DNA of 64,000 bases, from positions 496,001 to 560,000 of the forward strand of contig JAWKXU010000003.1 of assembly GCA_041396845.1 (NCBI GenBank). Reading direction: 5' to 3'. Source of the stretch: JAWKXU01 sp020446465 (lineage in GTDB: Bacteria; Pseudomonadota; Alphaproteobacteria; Sphingomonadales; Sphingomonadaceae). A model generated the notes under the pieces. It worked only from the letters and a program-made list of their open reading frames with translations. It was not told the origin of the DNA and made no database searches. This document shows, in pieces, positions 61,833 to 64,000 of this stretch (its first letter is position 1; every line of letters starts with the position of its first letter). Position numbers and translations under genes: made by a program.

Positions 61833-64000
61833 TTGTCTAACAGCATAGTAATAACACCAATTGGCACTTGTCGGATCAACACCCCCCTGCGCCGCGCAGC
61901 GAAACATTATCCCATAAAAATCAATATGGAGCGGGTGTACGGGTTCACGCACACAAGCGATGAGGCGCTCCAGCAATTACGCTTTCTGCAAGGCGAAAAG
62001 ACTTTTGATAGCCGATCGACGCAAGTGCTGTTCCGTCCCGGCAAGGATTACCGGGATGCGCCCCACGAGGCATGGAAACACAGCGATCTGACGATCGTGG
62101 AAATTAGTTCGGCAAAAAAAATCACCGCTCTGGGCGATTCGTTGCAGCTTAATTACCTCTACAAGCTGTTCCCCACCTTCTTTGCACAAAAGGAAACAAC
62201 AGCACGTTTCTGGTCGCTTGCCCGGCTTGGGGACAGAGCGGCATTACATGCATATCTGGATACGCAACAAAGTTTTCGTAATCTGGATGACGATGCACGC
62301 GCGCTCATTTCCTCGCTACAGATGGAAGTCCTCAGCAACGAGGATATCCACCGGGATATGGCCGAAATTGTCGAACGTCTGGGGCCTGAAAAGGTTTTGT
62401 TTGTCACGCATGTCAATGCAATCACCCAGGACAGTGGCATTATAGCCGAACGGGACCGTGTCATAAGAGCGGTGCATAAAGGGGCGGAAATGCTGGGGGT
62501 TCCGTCATACGAACCGACCGGAGCAATGTTTGAAGTCGGGCAAAGTGTAGCGATGGAACGGGAAGGCACCGATCTGACGCACTATACGCTCGCCTTTTCC
62601 GATTTCGTGTTTCACCAGATCCACAAACTGCATCTTGAACCGAAATTCGGCCAGCAAGTCGCCCCGCCCGATGACAGATACCCTGAACGGATCAGGCAAC
62701 AGATTCTCGCAACCAGAATCGCTGCAACCATGGACCGTGACCCGGAACTTGGTGAGCGTGAGCTTGCACAGGCACTAGTCGAAAACCCGCTATCGCAGCC
62801 TCTCGCAGAATTGTCAGGCCGCCTTGCGCTCAAACGCGGAAAAACGGACGAAGCGATAGCAGTCCTCACCCCGCTGGAGGATGCAGGCGCCCTTACCATT
62901 GACGGGCGCTGCCAGTTGCTTCGGGCGCTTGTCATGGCAGAACGCTGGCCGCACGCGCTTGAAACTTTCAACAACCTGCTTGGCGACGAATACGAAGATA
63001 CGGCCATTCTGGACCTTGGCGCGACGATCAACGAACAGTTGGGCGAGCTTGAACAGGCAGTATCCTTGTGGATGCGTGTTTTCAGAACCGACGGCACGCA
63101 AATCGCCGCAGCAATATCCGCACTGTCTCTGCTCAAAAAACAGGAGCAGCAGGAACAAGCGGAAGCGTGGTCTGCAGAAATCATTGAAAATGCGAAGCTA
63201 AATCCGCAAAGCGCCAGCACATTACGGACATGGGCGATGGAAAATAGCGAAAGTAGCCTGCTACTCCTCGCGCTCGATCATGAACAAGAATACGAAGCAA
63301 TCAATTCTATTCTGGGGTTGCTGGATGCCGGTGAGGTCGATGTCGTAATCGTGGCATTCAAACGGATTGCAAATCGCACGGCTACAGAAACCGACGGCAA
63401 GAGCGCAGAAGCCTTTGCACGGCTTGTCGATGCAGTCCGGTATCGGTCGGACGAAGCTTATGCCAATGGCCTTTATCGAACAGGTTTTATTCTGGCGAAA
63501 GCCGTAAACGATGTAAGCGATGCGCCAGACAGCAGGGTTGCCCGGCAGGCAAAGCGCGACTTTGAACTGGCCTGGCGTGAACGCATCGTGACAAATTCGC
63601 ATGAAGCTATCGTCGAATTTGCCGAATCCGCCCCCGAACTTGCCCTGACGCTGGAACGGCGTGTGCAACGCTGGAGCGGGGCCTTGCACGAACTGGGCAG
63701 AGATCAAGAAGCCCTCGATATTGCTCAAAAATCTGCCAACCTCTACCCGAATAACGCGGCGATTGTTCGTTGGCTTGCACGCATTGCAACCATCTCCGGG
63801 CGATACGACATCGCAATTCCGAACTACGAAGCGTTGCGCAGTGCTGGCCTGCCAGATGCAGACCGCTTCAGTGCAGAAACGGACAGGTTTTTCTCCACTG
63901 TCGAGAAAAAAGTCCTTTCCCGGATCGCCAAGGCCACCAATCTGGCAACATTTCAGGAAGCTATTCACTTTGCAGAAGCCATCGCACCTTATGTCGAAGG
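61833..64000 (+). CDS. SGNH/GSCFA-like plus TPR-like protein, 3' truncated by window
   Basis: At least 722 codons, open to the edge. The N-terminus reads SIVITPIGTCRINTPLRRA, an amidst-strand GTC box like the GSC box of GSCFA and SGNH hydrolases. The later motifs VLFVTHVNAI and GTDLTHYTLAFSDFV could hold the rest of an esterase/acyltransferase-type site. From about residue 290 to the end, helical pairs resemble TPR repeats (AELSGRLALKRGKTDEAIAVL, LFNNLLGDEYEDTAILDLGA-like, LHELGRDQEALDIAQKSANLYPNN). The first ATG, at 61926, would remove the GTC box, so I chose TTG at 61833; its ribosome site is poor. Next to fliS, a role in flagellin or surface glycan modification is a guess. Confidence 0.6.
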   Translation, partial: MSNSIVITPIGTCRINTPLRRAAKHYPIKINMERVYGFTHTSDEALQQLRFLQGEKTFDSRSTQVLFRPGKDYRDAPHEAWKHSDLTIVEISSAKKITALGDSLQLNYLYKLFPTFFAQKETTARFWSLARLGDRAALHAYLDTQQSFRNLDDDARALISSLQMEVLSNEDIHRDMAEIVERLGPEKVLFVTHVNAITQDSGIIAERDRVIRAVHKGAEMLGVPSYEPTGAMFEVGQSVAMEREGTDLTHYTLAFSDFVFHQIHKLHLEPKFGQQVAPPDDRYPERIRQQILATRIAATMDRDPELGERELAQALVENPLSQPLAELSGRLALKRGKTDEAIAVLTPLEDAGALTIDGRCQLLRALVMAERWPHALETFNNLLGDEYEDTAILDLGATINEQLGELEQAVSLWMRVFRTDGTQIAAAISALSLLKKQEQQEQAEAWSAEIIENAKLNPQSASTLRTWAMENSESSLLLLALDHEQEYEAINSILGLLDAGEVDVVIVAFKRIANRTATETDGKSAEAFARLVDAVRYRSDEAYANGLYRTGFILAKAVNDVSDAPDSRVARQAKRDFELAWRERIVTNSHEAIVEFAESAPELALTLERRVQRWSGALHELGRDQEALDIAQKSANLYPNNAAIVRWLARIATISGRYDIAIPNYEALRSAGLPDADRFSAETDRFFSTVEKKVLSRIAKATNLATFQEAIHFAEAIAPYVE

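Overview
The window looks like chromosome of an alphaproteobacterium of the order Sphingomonadales (Novosphingobium, Sphingobium or Sphingopyxis type). This is inferred from protein character, the single-chain indolepyruvate:ferredoxin oxidoreductase, the MotA/MotB-like and flagellar gene styles, and a dispersed two-hairpin repeat of a kind I associate with sphingomonads. I did no database search. No rRNA, tRNA or CRISPR was seen.

Positions 1-14.8 kb hold a catabolic or oxidative region. It contains the start of an amidohydrolase, a GntR/FCD regulator with a glutathione transferase, an AraC-type regulator, a phytanoyl-CoA-dioxygenase-like oxygenase, a cytochrome P450, a MaoC-like hydratase, a SnoaL/NTF2-fold protein and a short-chain dehydrogenase. 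Three paralogous membrane-bound PQQ (quinoprotein) dehydrogenases of the glucose dehydrogenase family lie among them. The layout suggests periplasmic oxidation by the quinoproteins feeding the respiratory quinone pool, with cytoplasmic oxygenases and CoA-type chemistry acting on the same or a related hydrophobic substrate. That substrate cannot be read from the sequence.

Positions 14.8-28.1 kb hold a tripartite RND efflux operon (adaptor, pump, outer-membrane factor), divergent from a TetR repressor with a clear 20-bp operator between them. An acyl-CoA ligase, an MgtC/DUF4010 membrane protein and a 1159-aa indolepyruvate oxidoreductase follow.

Positions 28.1-61.4 kb are an almost complete flagellar regulon. 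One block reads leftward: an atypical MotA/MotB-like pair, flgA, flgM, flgN, a lytic transglycosylase, flhA, fliA. One reads rightward: flgBCDEFGHIJKL-motA-motB. Flagellin reads leftward, and a sigma-54 activator leads fliEFGHIJ-fliK-fliLMNOPQR-flhB-fliD-fliS. Promoter reading gives a two-tier hierarchy. Three sigma-54 sites (-24 GG / -12 GC) precede flgB, flgA and the transglycosylase-flhA-fliA operon, and match the GAFTGA-containing activator. Four sigma-28-like sites of identical geometry (TAAA-N14-xCCGxTCT) precede flagellin, flgM, fliD and the MotA-like gene. Several parts are reduced: a short FlgE, a FlgD with only its N-terminal domain, a FlgH without a lipobox cysteine, a FlgJ without muramidase and a FliM without the CheY-binding peptide. 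Chemotaxis genes and flhF/flhG are absent from the window.

A 371-bp inverted-repeat-bounded element sits between fliQ and fliR and supplies the fliR start codon. It contains one of three copies of the dispersed hairpin repeat. The window ends inside a large protein with an SGNH/GSCFA-like N-terminus and TPR-like helices, next to fliS, possibly involved in glycan or flagellin modification (inference).
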